From NCBI GenBank assembly GCA_014380255.1, contig JACMKG010000342.1:1-6051 (forward strand): a stretch of 6,051 nucleotides of DNA, written 5' to 3'. The translations under genes were made by a program, and so were the position numbers. The DNA is from Prolixibacteraceae bacterium. Lineage in GTDB: Bacteria > Bacteroidota > Bacteroidia > Bacteroidales > Prolixibacteraceae. Shown piece by piece: positions 4,869 through 6,051 of the stretch. Within the stretch, counting starts at the first letter, position 1. Each line of letters starts with the position of its first letter. The notes under the pieces were generated by a model. That model did no database searches, was not told where the DNA came from, and saw only the letters and a list, made by a program, of their open reading frames with translations.

Positions 4869-6051
4869 TTAAAGTTTTATAACTTTTACTTTGCTAACAC
4901 CGCTTTCATTGTGAAGACGATCCAGTGCAGATATTCGTATCTCATATTTTCTTCTCACCTTACGTTCATTGGGTTTAAATACCAGGCGGTTATCGTGAGT
5001 GATGGTAAATATATTCTCCGGATTATTGGCATCAAAGGGCTGGCCCACCGGATTCAGGTAGACCATATAGCCGGCCGCTTTATCCATCTCGTGGGTTGCT
5101 TTATCTTTTTTCCATTTAAGAGTATGCCCTCTTTTTCTAAAACGCTGGGGCTGTTCCGGGGCCTTGGCATCGATCCATGGCATAGGGGGCACCAGGGCAG
5201 GCTTTCGGTAGGAAGTCTGCTGAAGGGATTCAGTAAAGCCAAATAAATCGCGTTTGAAATGGATGCTGCTGTAAAAAGCGCTACCCCCCAGTTGTGGAAT
5301 CTGGCGTATTATATTCATTTGTTGCGTCAATTGATTGGGATCTTTCCATTCCGGAATCGTGGAGTTGGCCTCGAGTTTATAAACCGCGTGGCCAATATAC
5401 ATGGCGCGGTTGTAAGCATGGGAAGCCCACCATTTGCTGAGGGTCAGAAAGTCGACTGACGAATGCCCGATCTGCCAGTAAAGTTGAGGCAGGCAGTAAT
5501 CGATCCATCCGTTTTTTTGCCACTTTAAAATATCGGCATTCAGATGATCATAGTTGGTAGTGCCAGCGGTGGTTTCCGAGCCTTCCGGGTCGTCAGCCTT
5601 GTTTCGCCATACGCCAAAGGGGCTGATACCAAATTTCACCCAAGGCTTGGTCTTTTTGATATTTTCTGAAAGCATGTGAATCATTAAATCCACATTGTCA
5701 CGGCGCCATTGTGCTTTCTGGGCGGCCAGGAATCCACGGTTGTACTGGGCAAAAGAGCGCTCGTCAGGGAATTCTTCTTTAAGCGGATAAGGGTAAAAAT
5801 AATCATCCATGTGAATGGCATCCACATCGTAGCGTGCCACGATATCATTTACTACCTTCACCACGTATTCACGCGCCTGTGGCAATCCCGGATCGAAATA
5901 CAGCTTGTCGCCATAATTGACAATCCATTCCGGATGTTTGAAAGCTATGTGCCTGGCAGCCAGTGGCTCTTTGGCATTAAGGGCTACCCTGAAAGGATTC
6001 AGCCAGGCATGAAATTCCATATTTCGATCGTGGCATTCCTTGATCCAAAAG
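4869..6051 (-). CDS. GHL10-family (glycoside hydrolase-like, DUF187/YngK-type) protein, N-terminus beyond the right edge
   Basis: The frame is open to the window's right edge. The ten codons before the first visible ATG (6018-6020) read [10 protein letters not shown] and continue the family motif, so that ATG is internal, not the start; about 100 residues including any signal peptide are missing. Numbering from that methionine, GHL10 barrel motifs are FHAWLNPFR (3-11), LYFDPGLP (40-47), [14 protein letters not shown] (64-77) with D72 and D73 as likely catalytic acids, [11 protein letters not shown] (130-140), and [12 protein letters not shown] (172-183). After the barrel a smaller C-terminal domain (about 295-383: [30 protein letters not shown]) resembles a fibronectin-III-like beta sandwich. 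Related proteins are usually exported and thought to cleave or bind peptidoglycan-derived or other envelope glycans; the substrate here is not known. It is the upstream gene of an operon with the GT2 gene. The promoter lies outside the window. Confidence 0.93.
   Translation of the reverse strand, partial: FWIKECHDRNMEFHAWLNPFRVALNAKEPLAARHIAFKHPEWIVNYGDKLYFDPGLPQAREYVVKVVNDIVARYDVDAIHMDDYFYPYPLKEEFPDERSFAQYNRGFLAAQKAQWRRDNVDLMIHMLSENIKKTKPWVKFGISPFGVWRNKADDPEGSETTAGTTNYDHLNADILKWQKNGWIDYCLPQLYWQIGHSSVDFLTLSKWWASHAYNRAMYIGHAVYKLEANSTIPEWKDPNQLTQQMNIIRQIPQLGGSAFYSSIHFKRDLFGFTESLQQTSYRKPALVPPMPWIDAKAPEQPQRFRKRGHTLKWKKDKATHEMDKAAGYMVYLNPVGQPFDANNPENIFTITHDNRLVFKPNERKVRRKYEIRISALDRLHNESGVSKVKVIKL

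Noticed and set aside
6018..6020. ATG as the true start of the GHL10 gene
   Set aside because: The in-frame codons upstream continue the family's conserved 'ecH.r..[10 protein letters not shown]' segment, so the gene extends beyond the window.

Overview
The window is mostly a Bacteroidota-type stretch (moderate GC) joined at about position 285 to roughly 285 bases of very GC-rich, unrelated DNA. Three things support Bacteroidota for positions ~285-6051: the gene families (a DUF4056 protein, a GHL10 glycosidase and a two-module GT2 with Bacteroidota-like features), start codons without a well-placed Shine-Dalgarno sequence, and a TAnnTTTG-type -7 promoter element. A more exact placement, perhaps Bacteroidales, would be a guess.

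Layout. 1-~285: GC-rich DNA (roughly 70% by eye) with the tail of a probable Mur-ligase/cyanophycin-synthetase-like gene and the first ~35 codons of a small membrane protein, possibly Lgt-like. ~285-671: the C-terminal third of an NAD-dependent epimerase/dehydratase, read in the same frame as the preceding fragment, so the two look like one 162-codon ORF. This is most simply a chimeric assembly join. 672-1099: non-coding, with a 19-bp-period tandem array, GGTTA-type repeats in inverted orientation, an imperfect hairpin and a possible promoter. 1100-2134 (+): a complete deoxyhypusine-synthase-like enzyme, apparently monocistronic and closed by a perfect 15-bp-stem terminator. 2325-3371 (+): a secreted DUF4056 protein with its own promoter. 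3373-4857 (-): a glycosyltransferase with a degenerate and an intact GT-A module. 4869-6051 (-): a GHL10-family glycosidase-like protein, cut by the right edge. The last two form a minus-strand operon with an 11-base gap, converging on the DUF4056 gene with a single base between the stop codons.

Functionally, the minus-strand pair suggests surface or exported polysaccharide metabolism (an envelope GHL10 protein next to a cytoplasmic glycosyltransferase). The DHS-like enzyme probably acts in polyamine metabolism or on an unknown substrate, since bacteria lack the eIF5A target. I see no CRISPR array, RNA gene, insertion sequence or defence system. The items most worth following up are the join at ~285, the altered active site of the DHS-like protein, the 19-bp repeat array and the two-module glycosyltransferase.
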